Part shown: piece after piece, positions 37,001 to 45,806 of the stretch
Position numbering within the stretch: position 1 is the first letter of the stretch
Layout: every line of letters begins with the position of its first letter
Source: Vallitalea longa
GTDB lineage: Bacteria; Bacillota; Clostridia; Lachnospirales; Vallitaleaceae
DNA: 64,000 bases
NCBI RefSeq assembly: GCF_027923465.1
Contig: NZ_BRLB01000011.1
Span: 62,001-126,000 of the forward strand
Direction of reading: 5' to 3'
Made by a program: the position numbers and the translations under genes
The notes under the pieces: model-generated
Told to the model about the DNA's origin: nothing
What the model saw: only the letters and a program-made list of their open reading frames with translations
Databases searched by the model: none

Positions 37001-37546
37001 TACTTTTATATATTTGTCATCATATATTACTCTTACTGTATACCAATCATAAGGAGTCAATTCATCTTTTTGGATATATATATCATCACAAGTAATACCA
37101 TTTATAGTCTCTCTAATTCTCCAATGACCATCTTTTTCATAACCTACCCAAGTATAAGTATCATTGGATGTATACCTGAACAGACCTCCGCATCTTGCTT
37201 CTTTAGATGGTCTCATACGAAATTGATAGAGACCGTTCTTTATATCCATTGAATCATTATCTACAACAAATGCATCTCCGCTAGTTCCTAGAAGTCTTAC
37301 AAATCCATCATTTCCATATATATTAGCCGATTGATTATTGACTATTGTAAGATTATCTATATTGTTATCGTTAAAATCATCAGTATAGATAGAGTCGTTT
37401 GTTGATACAATGGTATCAGTATCAGATATTGCATCACTTGCATGAACTTCCTCGGATATACTAAGATTAATACTTGATATCATACATAATACTAGTAATA
37501 AAACAAGTACCTTCCTTATGTTTTTACCTATTATACTATCTCTCAT
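34031..37546 (-). CDS. Secreted GH101-like endo-alpha-N-acetylgalactosaminidase candidate with tandem F5/8 type C domains
   Basis: 1171 residues. Signal peptide 1-37 (VHA-SD). Residues 54-222 form a concanavalin/LamG-like sandwich, 235-425 a beta-supersandwich, and 430-720 a TIM-barrel region with ELSFHVNADDMYEDS, IIYQDVML (Asp648) and VYMATEYYQ (Glu686). The Asp nucleophile followed about 35 residues on by Thr-Glu is the order seen in GH101 enzymes. A beta domain follows to about 900, then F5/8 type C modules at about 905-1025 and 1028-1165, with DGDDSTYWTADG and DGTTESFWSADG sites. GH101 enzymes release core-1 disaccharide from mucin-type O-glycans. The match is partial; GH129 or a new relative is possible. 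Last gene of the second sugar locus. Confidence 0.65.
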   Translation of the reverse strand: MRDSIIGKNIRKVLVLLLVLCMISSINLSISEEVHASDAISDTDTIVSTNDSIYTDDFNDNNIDNLTIVNNQSANIYGNDGFVRLLGTSGDAFVVDNDSMDIKNGLYQFRMRPSKEARCGGLFRYTSNDTYTWVGYEKDGHWRIRETINGITCDDIYIQKDELTPYDWYTVRVIYDDKYIKVTCNKTVVYEGELNNSEPAVSGKVGFVGWSETDNLFDDILQTNDAMATTDITNDLITVKLDKFFPQPLEYRINNSQAMLFGADAQEHPQININGTSYDINVTSLQTDEDSADYDVYVPGFDVSIHYTFTLEDNALVRKITSISGNGEPNVETIKITTAIMRTVEEQSGAYGIYTFLEGSGHTIRDIANNVSGFQGTYEYTDWPIIWNDNAVGAVYNNVYDYPFVFVGKTGADGKRCLAIYDNQYHYRVKGIKPDLMFESKTYIGNDTNKNSYVNWEDGAIWVREQLPQLPIELKNFFQNGGNWHQVHGAFQDENGSLGASQIKTTYPQALAFMKQIYYQTEGSNQLLAYVGWNGHGHDDDYPDWNQVFNPGLGGKDTAVEYYPKVKEYNGELSFHVNADDMYEDSAAYDDDILAKNKFGNRIKSWQYGSLPTAYAISHFKDYKKGTMDARRNQFLDKYWEPLIIYQDVMLVKNSPYDGYYDAEERFAMKMQADGFRQRGVYMATEYYQPLHRRNGIFVFKSRWGDSKVDNFINEGQTIYAKYYEDSNHYPGAGYKETWGVLSSNERWGNMNIDLKDDIVQDTFIYALPAAYMRNYNALSWTDNDSEYKLTFTDDVISRWDKGENEYNLTHGDVVIADGYDRFIPSPDGSEKIFIFYDGAKSREWTLPASWSDYSFVDLYELTESGRSYIKRVPVINGKVDIYAESHTPYMILNGGDGQPDVGPIDSSLYQNTESSTNDGSDISDKAVDGDDSTYWTADGVNEQWLEVEFSHETQVNRVQIKENGSNITSYRIQYWNGNEWIDIYSDQVIGAYVNKSFQTVSTKKIRLYIDTAESNPSITHFGTFSDQNLVIGKSVNASSKHDYLFSSVDNFSYTYQTIPACAIDGTTESFWSADGETSGAWLEVDLGRLMSFDRAVINERDNAIDGFRLQYYNGSTWLDAYSGTTIGSSIEIDFDKAQGNKVRLYIDSASAEPKIEEFCIYDVGGIQYDK

Positions 37547-37641
37547 ATACCTTCTCCTCCAAAATATATAAATTTGTATTAAAACCCCAAAATAAATAAA
37601 ACATTTAAAGATGTTATACCTCTACATAAATATTCTATAAT

Positions 37642-39633
37642 CTAATTATCACTGTAAACTTTCATCTTATAATTATATTTCTTAGGAACTCTTATATCCT
37701 CTCCTTTAACGTCAGGATTCTTTAATTTGAATATTTGTTCCCATAATTCTGTGATAGATATTTCTCCTTCACGAATATCAACCACATCTAATCCCTCTTC
37801 TTCATTCATCATCTTATCAGCTTCATCAACTTTTCCTGTATTAACGTAAGCAAAAGCTAAATACATCTTAATACGGTTATTATTTTGTAATTCTTCCCCT
37901 ATTATTCCATAGGTCTTAATTATAAGTTCATAGAATTCATTATTTAATAGAAGCTTCATACAACTTTCACATAATGAATAGTCATCGGCACCTAACTCTA
38001 TAGCTTTTACTGCATACTTTGCTGCTTTGTCTATATCATTCATTTCATTATATAGGTATGCTACTCCATGATAAGACCATTTATTTGCTTCTAGAAACAA
38101 AGATTCCTTAAAACATTTTAAAGCTTCTTCAAGTTTGTTGATATACTTGTACATAACCCCTAATTGATACCATACATACCAGTTGTCTTTTCCTTCTCCT
38201 TTAGAAGATTTTTCTAATATTTCTATCCACTCATTACCGACTACAAAACTTATTGGAGGTATATCAACGTCTTTATCAGCAAAAGTGTTCATTTCCATAA
38301 TATCCAACCAATCTCTTACATCTTCATTTACTGAAAATTCCAGATGTTGGCTTATTGAAATTTCACCAAGTTTCTCTCTAAGCATATTTTCTAGAGCACC
38401 ATAACCACTAGCAGTCTGAACAAGATTGAATTTTTTCTTTCCTACTGAATCCTTAGTTTCAGTAACCATAGCGTTTAGATCATATTTATTCCAAATATTT
38501 TCTACTTGAGCATCCACGGTTCTTACTGCGTCATCATACTCGTTGAATATATTATCTGGATCAGCATCTAGACTTGTATAGCATTCTATCCATTCCCAGA
38601 CAGTATTAGGTGGCATTGGAATACATTCATATTGAGTTTTCGCAAGACCAGCTTGAAGTTCAATATATTTTCCTGCATTTTTAGTCAATACATCTTGCCA
38701 ATTATCAGAACCTTCTATATGTCCCCATGAAAACAATTTTCTCCCTTGTAATCGATCAGAAGATAACTGCAAAAGGCCGTAGCCATCATTATTGACATTA
38801 GCTATGTATTTCTTAGTGTCTGATGGAATATCAAAGAAATAATCTACTGATGATACAGTGTTTCCATAGAATGTGATATCATAACCAGCTTCATTATCAA
38901 CAGGTACTTGAACTTTCCTTATACCACCACTTGTAGAATTTTTATATGCTTCTGTTGCAGGAACAACAAGTCGTCCGTGTTCATATTCAGGAGCAGCTAT
39001 ATTAGACCACCAATACATAGGTATCATATCAGAATTTCTATTATCTATACGCATTCTACAGAACAATATGTTAGAATCTTCTTCTAACCAGAAATCCATC
39101 TGATAAGTCACTTTTCGTATCCTTTCAAATTCATAGAATCTAAGTATTGGTGTACCATCTTCTCTAGTAGTTTCAGCAGCATATAACTTATCACAGGTAA
39201 ATGGTGAATGTCCAATTACCCCTAGATTCCATTCAACTCCACCACTGAACCATGCATTTCTTAGAGCCAGATTTCTAGGTTGTATTACATCATTAGTGTA
39301 CAACAGATTTTTTCCTGTCTTCTTATCGATTAATTCCCACAGCCTAGCCCCATACTCTGATAGGAATGTTGCCTTCAAATAATCATTTTCCAGAACAGCT
39401 ACTGCTACCTCTCTTTTTTTTAGATTAGTAGTATACTGATTCTGCTCTTTATAAGGAAAACAACCTACTATTTTACCATACCCTATATGTAGTCCTTCAT
39501 CTTCTGATAAGAAATTTTGTTGTTCGTCTTTGTTTTGAACATTAATCATCTCACAAATTGATGGTACAGAAGATTCTTTGATAGAGTCTTCACATTCATA
39601 ATAATAATTAGTAAATACAAGTGATGGTTTCAT
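37642..39633 (-). CDS. DUF5107/TPR protein (galactose mutarotase-like fold)
   Basis: 663 residues from the ATG at 39633 (AGAGAGG eight bases upstream; the ORF start at 39651 has none). Residues 70-380 look like the DUF5107 domain, an aldose-epimerase-like beta-sandwich (VLENDYLKATFLSEYGARLW, GGVEWNLGVIGHSPFT, YWWSNIAAPEYEHGR). Residues 490-640 are TPR repeats (WYVWYQLGVMYKYINKLEEA, YHGVAYLYNEMNDIDKAAKY). No signal peptide, so it is cytosolic. Proteins of this type occur in carbohydrate loci, probably as glycosidases or sugar-binding scaffolds; no activity is established to my knowledge. It sits between the GH95-like and the GH101-like genes. Confidence 0.75.
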   Translation of the reverse strand: MKPSLVFTNYYYECEDSIKESSVPSICEMINVQNKDEQQNFLSEDEGLHIGYGKIVGCFPYKEQNQYTTNLKKREVAVAVLENDYLKATFLSEYGARLWELIDKKTGKNLLYTNDVIQPRNLALRNAWFSGGVEWNLGVIGHSPFTCDKLYAAETTREDGTPILRFYEFERIRKVTYQMDFWLEEDSNILFCRMRIDNRNSDMIPMYWWSNIAAPEYEHGRLVVPATEAYKNSTSGGIRKVQVPVDNEAGYDITFYGNTVSSVDYFFDIPSDTKKYIANVNNDGYGLLQLSSDRLQGRKLFSWGHIEGSDNWQDVLTKNAGKYIELQAGLAKTQYECIPMPPNTVWEWIECYTSLDADPDNIFNEYDDAVRTVDAQVENIWNKYDLNAMVTETKDSVGKKKFNLVQTASGYGALENMLREKLGEISISQHLEFSVNEDVRDWLDIMEMNTFADKDVDIPPISFVVGNEWIEILEKSSKGEGKDNWYVWYQLGVMYKYINKLEEALKCFKESLFLEANKWSYHGVAYLYNEMNDIDKAAKYAVKAIELGADDYSLCESCMKLLLNNEFYELIIKTYGIIGEELQNNNRIKMYLAFAYVNTGKVDEADKMMNEEEGLDVVDIREGEISITELWEQIFKLKNPDVKGEDIRVPKKYNYKMKVYSDN

Positions 39634-39694
39634 TTTAATTCCTCTCTTCAATTATCAATTTTGTTTGTTAAAGCTTTGTAGACCTTTAATAAAA

Positions 39695-41974
39695 TTATTT
39701 AGCTATAATAGTACACTCTTCCTCTTTCATTAAATTAATCTTAAAGTTCATTCCTACATTACAATTGATTTTTTCGATATTATGTTCTTTTTTGATAATA
39801 ATACAATCCGAATCAAATTTATTTTGGATTGTGTATTCACCTTCTTTGTCTGCTTTTAGATGTATATATTCCACTTTATCATTTATGATTGATGCAGATA
39901 TCAAGATTCCTTTCATTCCTCTGAAATCATTGAAACTAGCACCATTTTTCTTCCATTCATATGGAATAGCAGGAAATACCCTTATAACTTTATCAAATGT
40001 CTGTAACAACATTTCTTGGATGGAATCAGCAGCACACATATTGCTTTCTAATGTGAACGGTCTATAGTGCCAATTAGTCAATCCTTTGCTTTTGTAATCT
40101 CCATTTAGATGGAAACCATTTTCTGAACAAAGATTTTCCCAGAAAAGTTTCAACTGAAAAGCTGCTGCATCACCATTTCCCTGTCTTGAGTAAAATTTTG
40201 ACATCCATGTGAATGAAAATCCTACCCAAAAACCTTTACCTAATTTTTCTAAATCTTCAATAGTGCTGTCAATTATTTTTTTATCTCTTCCACCTAGATT
40301 ATAATTAAAAAGATCTAATGGATATATTGCCATTGCATGACCATGATGTCTATGACTTTCTTTTAATGATTCGTCCTGAGACAGCATAAGTACATTATTC
40401 TCGTTAACAGCCAACTCAGGCAATAATTCTAATTTTTCTTTCCATAGGGATTTTTCGTCATATTCAAGGACATCTGCCATAGTATACAAAGTTGAAAATA
40501 GATATCTTAATAATGACAGGTCATAATTACTGTTAGGTGTTAACCATGCCTCTAATTCATCATCATGAATTTCTGGTGAACTGGATAATGGAAGATATAA
40601 TTTTCCATCCTTACCGGGTTTCAACCATCTTAACATACATTTTGCTGTCTCTTTCAAATAGGGATATGCCTTGTTCTCTAAGAACTCATCATCTCCTGTA
40701 TATTCCCAATGTCGTTGAAAAAATTGACATAACCATATCTGATTGGTCAGGTTCAGACTGTACATGGGCCATCCTCCAAGTGGTTTACCATCTATAGTCA
40801 TTACTGCTGGCAAACATAAACCATCTGCATCAAAGAATTTTTTTGCAAACTCTTTTCCTTCAGGTACAAGGTTCCATAGAAAATCTATAAAACTTTCACC
40901 TTCTTCTATATGATTAGCTTTCAAGTAATGGAGATAACTTAATTGTGTATTCAAATCATTATGGTAATCACCCTTCCAAGGTGGCAATTCACCATTATCA
41001 GCAGTCCATACTCCCTGCAATGGCATAGGTGGAGCATTTTTTCTTGAACATGATCCAAAAAGATAATTGGTCAAATACCACATTCTTTCCAATTCTTTAT
41101 CATATAAATTTATTGAACTTTTTCCCCAGAATTTCTTCCACCAATTTTTGTGATCCGCCAGCATAATATCATAACCAGATTCTAGCGCTTCACGTATATT
41201 ATTCTTATGGTCTTCAAGCCAATTTTCACCATCTATACTTGAACCAATACTATAAACAATATATAGATCATCAGAAATAACTTTCTGTCCTAATATTATT
41301 CCATACTCTAAGTCTTCTTCTGTTTTCTGTACAAACCATCTTAGATCTTCTTCCTCGTATAACTTAACTTCAGGATATACCAGATTTTTTAATGATCTAT
41401 GTAATTTATCTTCATTCCTATACTCATAAGCATCTTGTTTTTCACATTTCACTCCAAACTTAGGAGCTACAATTTTTAATTCTTTCACCATTTCATAATT
41501 AGATATTGTTATTAATCCTATCTTTTTGGTAGCATGGATAAAACTTTTTATGTTAGAGGTTTCTTCCTCTTTTATTACACTTATGTCAGTAACTGCATTT
41601 TCAAGATTCAAATGGCTGCTTATATTGATTACATTTCCATAGTCCAATATTATTTTCCCTGCTGGAATTTTTGTCGGAGTTGGTTTATTGTAGCAGTTAT
41701 CAAATAAATCTCTAATGCCCTGCTGGTCTTTGTTTTCTACTAGTTCTATCAATTTCTTATAATTGAAATCATCCCTTAGAGTCTCATTTGCTGGACGTTT
41801 ATCCCATAAATCTCCTCTGTCTAGACTGAAATTTAATGGTGAACCATTTCCCCAGATCAAACAACCTGTTAAACCATTACCCAAAGGTATTGCTTCATCC
41901 CAATTCAATATAGGCTCATCAAAGTTAAGATTACAATATGACTTTGGTACCTTATATTCTTTTTTAATATCCAT
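39695..41974 (-). CDS. GH95-family-like glycoside hydrolase (fucosidase or galactosidase type), intracellular
   Basis: 759 residues with no signal peptide. Opens with WDEAIPLGNGLTGCLIWG, as GH95 proteins do, has MPLQGVWTADNGELPPWKGD at about 316-335 and the proposed acid Glu468 in LPLSSSPE. The two water-activating asparagines of Bifidobacterium AfcA (Asn421, Asn423) align with HNDLNTQ at 338-344. By my alignment the second is Asn342 and the first is Asp340, so activity should not be assumed to be 1,2-alpha-L-fucosidase. It likely trims imported oligosaccharide. It is separated from the permease genes by 206 bases, where an own promoter could lie. Confidence 0.78.
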   Translation of the reverse strand: MDIKKEYKVPKSYCNLNFDEPILNWDEAIPLGNGLTGCLIWGNGSPLNFSLDRGDLWDKRPANETLRDDFNYKKLIELVENKDQQGIRDLFDNCYNKPTPTKIPAGKIILDYGNVINISSHLNLENAVTDISVIKEEETSNIKSFIHATKKIGLITISNYEMVKELKIVAPKFGVKCEKQDAYEYRNEDKLHRSLKNLVYPEVKLYEEEDLRWFVQKTEEDLEYGIILGQKVISDDLYIVYSIGSSIDGENWLEDHKNNIREALESGYDIMLADHKNWWKKFWGKSSINLYDKELERMWYLTNYLFGSCSRKNAPPMPLQGVWTADNGELPPWKGDYHNDLNTQLSYLHYLKANHIEEGESFIDFLWNLVPEGKEFAKKFFDADGLCLPAVMTIDGKPLGGWPMYSLNLTNQIWLCQFFQRHWEYTGDDEFLENKAYPYLKETAKCMLRWLKPGKDGKLYLPLSSSPEIHDDELEAWLTPNSNYDLSLLRYLFSTLYTMADVLEYDEKSLWKEKLELLPELAVNENNVLMLSQDESLKESHRHHGHAMAIYPLDLFNYNLGGRDKKIIDSTIEDLEKLGKGFWVGFSFTWMSKFYSRQGNGDAAAFQLKLFWENLCSENGFHLNGDYKSKGLTNWHYRPFTLESNMCAADSIQEMLLQTFDKVIRVFPAIPYEWKKNGASFNDFRGMKGILISASIINDKVEYIHLKADKEGEYTIQNKFDSDCIIIKKEHNIEKINCNVGMNFKINLMKEEECTIIAK

Positions 41975-42180
41975 ATCTTTATTCTCCTCATATATCTTCT
42001 ATCAATAGTACTCCTATAATTTACTAATCTTGTACTGGTCATTTTTTGAATATTACATATCTCATCCAATTTTCATGACTCATCATTTGGCACATAGATT
42101 TTAATGTCATTATACATAATTTAATAAATAATACTATAGATAAAAATTATATAATCAATGTACATATGTTAGATAAAAAA

Positions 42181-43044
42181 TCATCCTTTCACTGAACCAC
42201 CTGTTATTCCAGTCATTATCTTGTTTGACAATATGATGAATAAGATAAATGTAGGTAAGAAAACAATGATTACCCCTGCAAATAGTGAAGCATAATCTCC
42301 AGTAACACTCATGCTTTGAACTATAGACTGTAATCCTATGGCTAATGTCCTCTTTTCAGCTTTACTGGCAAATATCAATGCCCATAGATATTCATTCCAT
42401 ATACCGATGAAATTAAACATTGTAACTGTAACAATACCTGGTTGAGCTAATGGAAAAATAACTTTCCAAAACGCTTTTATGTGACTGCACCCATCAATCA
42501 AAGCTGCTTGCTGTATATCATTAGGTATCGTTGTGAAAAATCCTGTCAAATAAAATATCGTAAAAGGAACTGATGTAAAGATATAGATAAAAATCAGCGT
42601 CAAGATAGATTCTGTCATATGTAATTTTCCCGCTAACATAAACATAGGTACCATAATCATTGCCGCAGGTATTCCCATTGCGGAAGCATAAGCTAACCTG
42701 ACAACATTTTTGCCTTTAAAAACATATTTAGCCATGATGTAAGAAGCTGGCGCAGCTACAAAAATGACTCCAATACAAGCTGTCACAGTATATATAGTAC
42801 TATTAAGAAAATACCTGCCTACATTATAGAGTTGAAAAGTCTTAATATAATTTTTGAACTGCAATCCACTATGTAATAATTTATTAGTGAATATCTCTTT
42901 CGTTGTACTTAGGGAAGCAATGAATATCCATCCAATTACTATTATCGTAAATAAAACCCATGCAACAACTATTAATCTCCCTAGAAATCTAGGAAACATA
43001 TTTTTGATATTAGATAACTTGAATCTCCTTAATTTTTCCTGCAT
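42181..43044 (-). CDS. Sugar ABC transporter permease (MalG type), second locus
   Basis: 287 residues from the ATG at 43044 with GAGGAGG seven bases upstream (the ORF can be read to 43059 but lacks a site there). Six transmembrane helices, EAA loop QQAALIDGCSHIKAFWKV, ending GGSVKG. It overlaps no gene but starts 11 bases after the other permease gene. Forms a heterodimer with that permease, for an oligosaccharide bound by the lipoprotein encoded upstream. Confidence 0.92.
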   Translation of the reverse strand: MQEKLRRFKLSNIKNMFPRFLGRLIVVAWVLFTIIVIGWIFIASLSTTKEIFTNKLLHSGLQFKNYIKTFQLYNVGRYFLNSTIYTVTACIGVIFVAAPASYIMAKYVFKGKNVVRLAYASAMGIPAAMIMVPMFMLAGKLHMTESILTLIFIYIFTSVPFTIFYLTGFFTTIPNDIQQAALIDGCSHIKAFWKVIFPLAQPGIVTVTMFNFIGIWNEYLWALIFASKAEKRTLAIGLQSIVQSMSVTGDYASLFAGVIIVFLPTFILFIILSNKIMTGITGGSVKG

Positions 43045-43055
43045 AATATGCCTCC

Positions 43056-43979
43056 TCAATACTCATATTTTTCTTTGCTTATTACGACATTTAGAATAGC
43101 AAAAGCCAGTATAACTGATACACATAGAGTCACACCTATTGCCGCACCCATTCCAACATTAATATGTTCTGCTACCTGCTGAGTCTTACTACCACCGAAT
43201 ATCATATTAAACATCAAGTTGGCTGGACTTAGCGTCTTTGGATCTAATCCTGAACTACTGAAAACTCTAGACCATAAGAAAAAGTTAATTGCTCCTAGAC
43301 ACCAAAATGTAATTGCGGTTCTTAATATATCTTTCATTAGAGGCAATGTAATACGAAAGAATTTGGTAAAACTTCCTGCTCCCTCCAGATCAGCACATTC
43401 ATAAAAATCTTTAGGTATTTTATCCATGGCAGCCATTATTATAACCATATAATATCCTACAGACCCAAAACAAAAAGCTACCATCATTGATTTGAATGCC
43501 CAATCTGGCGAAGTCCAGGGTATAGCTGCAAGACTGTCAAGTCCAAGAGCTCCAAAAAAATTCTTAAGAAAACCGAATCTCGAGTTAAATACGTATTGAG
43601 TCCACATAACAACTAATGCAACTGGTGTTATAACATTTGGTAGATATATAGCCGCTCTAAAAAATTTCTTGGTCTTCATCTTTTGCAGTACTACAGCAAA
43701 CAAAAATGCTAAAACGAAAACTGCTAATCCACCAATGAAAAGTATTGCCATTATATTTTTATAAGATATAACAAATAATGGATTCTTAGTCAGGTCCATA
43801 TAATTTTTGAATCCAACAAAGCTCCATTCATTTACTGGACTTGCAAGATTCTTTACCTTATAAAAAGACATATGCACAGTACGAATAGTTGGATATAAAA
43901 AGAATATAAGATAAATCAGTACCACAGGAGCCATGAACATAATAATCATTTTTCTTTCATTTTTTTTCATATTTCCCAT
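43056..43979 (-). CDS. Sugar ABC transporter permease (MalF type), second locus
   Basis: 307 residues from the ATG at 43979 (GGAG nine bases upstream), but an ATG at 43994 or 43970 is also possible; the start is uncertain by a few codons. Six transmembrane helices and an EAA loop ECADLEGAGSFTKFFRIT. Part of the binding protein/permease/permease set read on the minus strand. A 120-nt foldable repeat lies in the gap to the binding protein gene. No ATPase gene is linked. Confidence 0.92.
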   Translation of the reverse strand: MGNMKKNERKMIIMFMAPVVLIYLIFFLYPTIRTVHMSFYKVKNLASPVNEWSFVGFKNYMDLTKNPLFVISYKNIMAILFIGGLAVFVLAFLFAVVLQKMKTKKFFRAAIYLPNVITPVALVVMWTQYVFNSRFGFLKNFFGALGLDSLAAIPWTSPDWAFKSMMVAFCFGSVGYYMVIIMAAMDKIPKDFYECADLEGAGSFTKFFRITLPLMKDILRTAITFWCLGAINFFLWSRVFSSSGLDPKTLSPANLMFNMIFGGSKTQQVAEHINVGMGAAIGVTLCVSVILAFAILNVVISKEKYEY

Positions 43980-44079
43980 ATCATCATTCTCCATTTTATA
44001 TAAAGTTAGTCATACATTCAAAATATTATAAGAATGCATGACTATGTAATTAGTAACTAGAACTATTTAAATATCATTT

Positions 44080-44199
44080 GAGATAATTGCATAATTCCTA
44101 ATTTAATTCTATACGCACAATATGTATATTTTAATTGTAGATAAAGTCCAACATATTGTGCTATAGAAATCAGCGGAAGGTAATTATGCAATTGTCTTA
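44080..44199. repeat. 120-nt foldable repeat, copy 2, overlapping the binding protein stop codon
   Basis: Second copy of the element at 23811-23930. Arms 44085-44096 (AATTGCATAATT) and 44182-44193 (AATTATGCAATT) are perfect complements; adjacent bases extend the stem to about 17 pairs with wobble. The inner stem is 44109-44125 (CTATACGCACAATATGT) against 44151-44166 (ACATATTGTGCTATAG), 16 pairs with one bulged C. The right end supplies the last codon bases, including the stop codon, of the solute-binding protein gene. Whether it is a MITE that inserted here or a conserved structure is open. Confidence 0.8.
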
Positions 44200-45576
44200 T
44201 TTAGCATAAGTCTTTGCTTCCTTTTTCATTTTTTCTATGAATTCTTTTGCAGTTGACTTACCAATCATGACATTAACCATCTCTGGAACTACTATTGCTT
44301 CTGCAAAATCTCCACTCAAATTAGCACCCCAGTTAATATTTTTATCTGCTTCACTAACAATAGCTTGAGCATCAGCTATTGATTCAGGCCATTTAGTTCC
44401 GACAGTACAAGCTGTTAAACCAGCATCTGAAAAAGCTTGTTGTGTTTCTGTGTCAACAAAATATTTTAATAATTCAAATGTCGCTTCTTTATTATCAGTC
44501 TTAGCATTAGCTAAAAATGCTTGACCACCAAATGTTAGATCTGTTATTTTCCCCTTTCCATTAGGTACAGTAGGGAATGTGAATTGTCCCCAATTAAAAT
44601 CTGGACCTGTTGTTGCTGATACTTCTGCTGGTAACCATGTTCCGTTGAAATACATTGTAGCTTCATCAAGGGCAACTTGTTGCTGTCCTGCTGGATATTT
44701 GTTAGTTTCAACCTCTGATGCAAAATATCCTTTGTTATAGAAATCTTCAAATGCTTCAATAGCTTGAACGACTAGAGGATCATCCCAGCTTTCACCAGTA
44801 TTATCTGATACTAATTTTGCTACTTCATCATTTGTTATTGCTCTATCAAGGTAATAAGAGAACATCATAGAATAATATGCATCATCAACTGTTATTGGTT
44901 TATATCCTGCTTCTTTTAGGCTCGCACATACTGCATCTAGATCTTCCCAAGTCTTAGGTGCGCTTTTAATACCTGCTTTTTCGAAATGGTCTTTGTTATA
45001 GAACCAAGTTACAGCGTATGGTGCATAAGGAACTGAGAAATGTCCACTTAATTCTACACCATCAGCTAAAGATTTATCCCATTTTACTAATGATGGTAAA
45101 ATAGTTTCTGCTAATGTTTTAGATGGGTCACTAACAGATGGTGATGCATATAATTCATCTAGATTCAACAAACTTTCCCCTAGAGATGTATACATACCAA
45201 CTGGATCAGAATCAAATATATCTAATTTTTGACCACCTTCAATAGCTGGTATAACTAAATCTCTTACACCTCTACCTTGCCATTGAACATCTACTATAAC
45301 ATTAGGATTAGCTTTTTCAAATCTTTCTATAGCACCCTTTAATATTTCTGCTTGTGGCTCATTTTCACTCCACATTGACCAATAAACAACTTCACCGCTT
45401 AGATCACTTTCTTTTTCCTGTGCTTCTTTTTCATCTGAACCATTATCCTCAGTTTCTTCAACTTTTTTGTCATCTGTTTGACTGCTTTCTTTTGTCTTAT
45501 CATTACCACAGCCAACAAATGTACCCATTACAAGCAATGTTGTTAATAACAAAGCTATTATTTTCTTGATATTCAT
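44197..45576 (-). CDS. Extracellular solute-binding lipoprotein, sugar ABC transporter, second locus
   Basis: 459 residues with a lipoprotein signal peptide (Cys23 in TFVGCG), an acidic linker (ETEDNGSDEKEAQEKES), and a group 1 type binding fold: VVYWSMWSENEPQAEIL, YAVTWFYNKDHFEKAGI, TFGGQAFLANAK. It should bind an oligosaccharide outside and pass it to the permeases. Starts the minus-strand operon (RBS GGGAGAG). Its stop codon (TAA) lies in the 120-nt repeat, so the 3' end of the mRNA segment can fold strongly there. Confidence 0.93.
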   Translation of the reverse strand: MNIKKIIALLLTTLLVMGTFVGCGNDKTKESSQTDDKKVEETEDNGSDEKEAQEKESDLSGEVVYWSMWSENEPQAEILKGAIERFEKANPNVIVDVQWQGRGVRDLVIPAIEGGQKLDIFDSDPVGMYTSLGESLLNLDELYASPSVSDPSKTLAETILPSLVKWDKSLADGVELSGHFSVPYAPYAVTWFYNKDHFEKAGIKSAPKTWEDLDAVCASLKEAGYKPITVDDAYYSMMFSYYLDRAITNDEVAKLVSDNTGESWDDPLVVQAIEAFEDFYNKGYFASEVETNKYPAGQQQVALDEATMYFNGTWLPAEVSATTGPDFNWGQFTFPTVPNGKGKITDLTFGGQAFLANAKTDNKEATFELLKYFVDTETQQAFSDAGLTACTVGTKWPESIADAQAIVSEADKNINWGANLSGDFAEAIVVPEMVNVMIGKSTAKEFIEKMKKEAKTYAK

Positions 45577-45710
45577 AACTATCGCTCTCCCTTTTTTTGT
45601 ATTTAGCCAGTTGTTACTCCATCATTTCATTTTCTCTGACTGATTATATTATAATATTTTGGAAGTTTGTTTTGTATTAACTATAGTTAGATATTTATTG
45701 TATATTCCTT

Positions 45711-45736
45711 AAGCTAATTTGTATACAAATTAGCTT
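45711..45736. promoter_or_regulatory. 26-bp perfect palindrome
   Basis: AAGCTAATTTGTA is followed directly by TACAAATTAGCTT. It is located between the response regulator end and the binding protein start, 135 bases upstream of the latter. With no loop it can only pair as RNA by opening the centre, so a dimeric DNA-binding protein is a fair guess. A second terminator is possible. Confidence 0.5.
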
Positions 45737-45771
45737 TCTATTGTATTTTTTTTAGTATTTTTGAATAATAA

Positions 45772-45793
45772 AAAGCCACCCTAAGGTGGCATA
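45772..45793 (-). terminator. Rho-independent terminator of the kinase/regulator operon
   Basis: GCCACC (45775-45780) pairs with GGTGGC (45785-45790) around CTAA. On the minus strand the stem is followed by TTTTTATT. Confidence 0.85.
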
Positions 45794-45806
45794 ATCAATA
45801 ATATGA

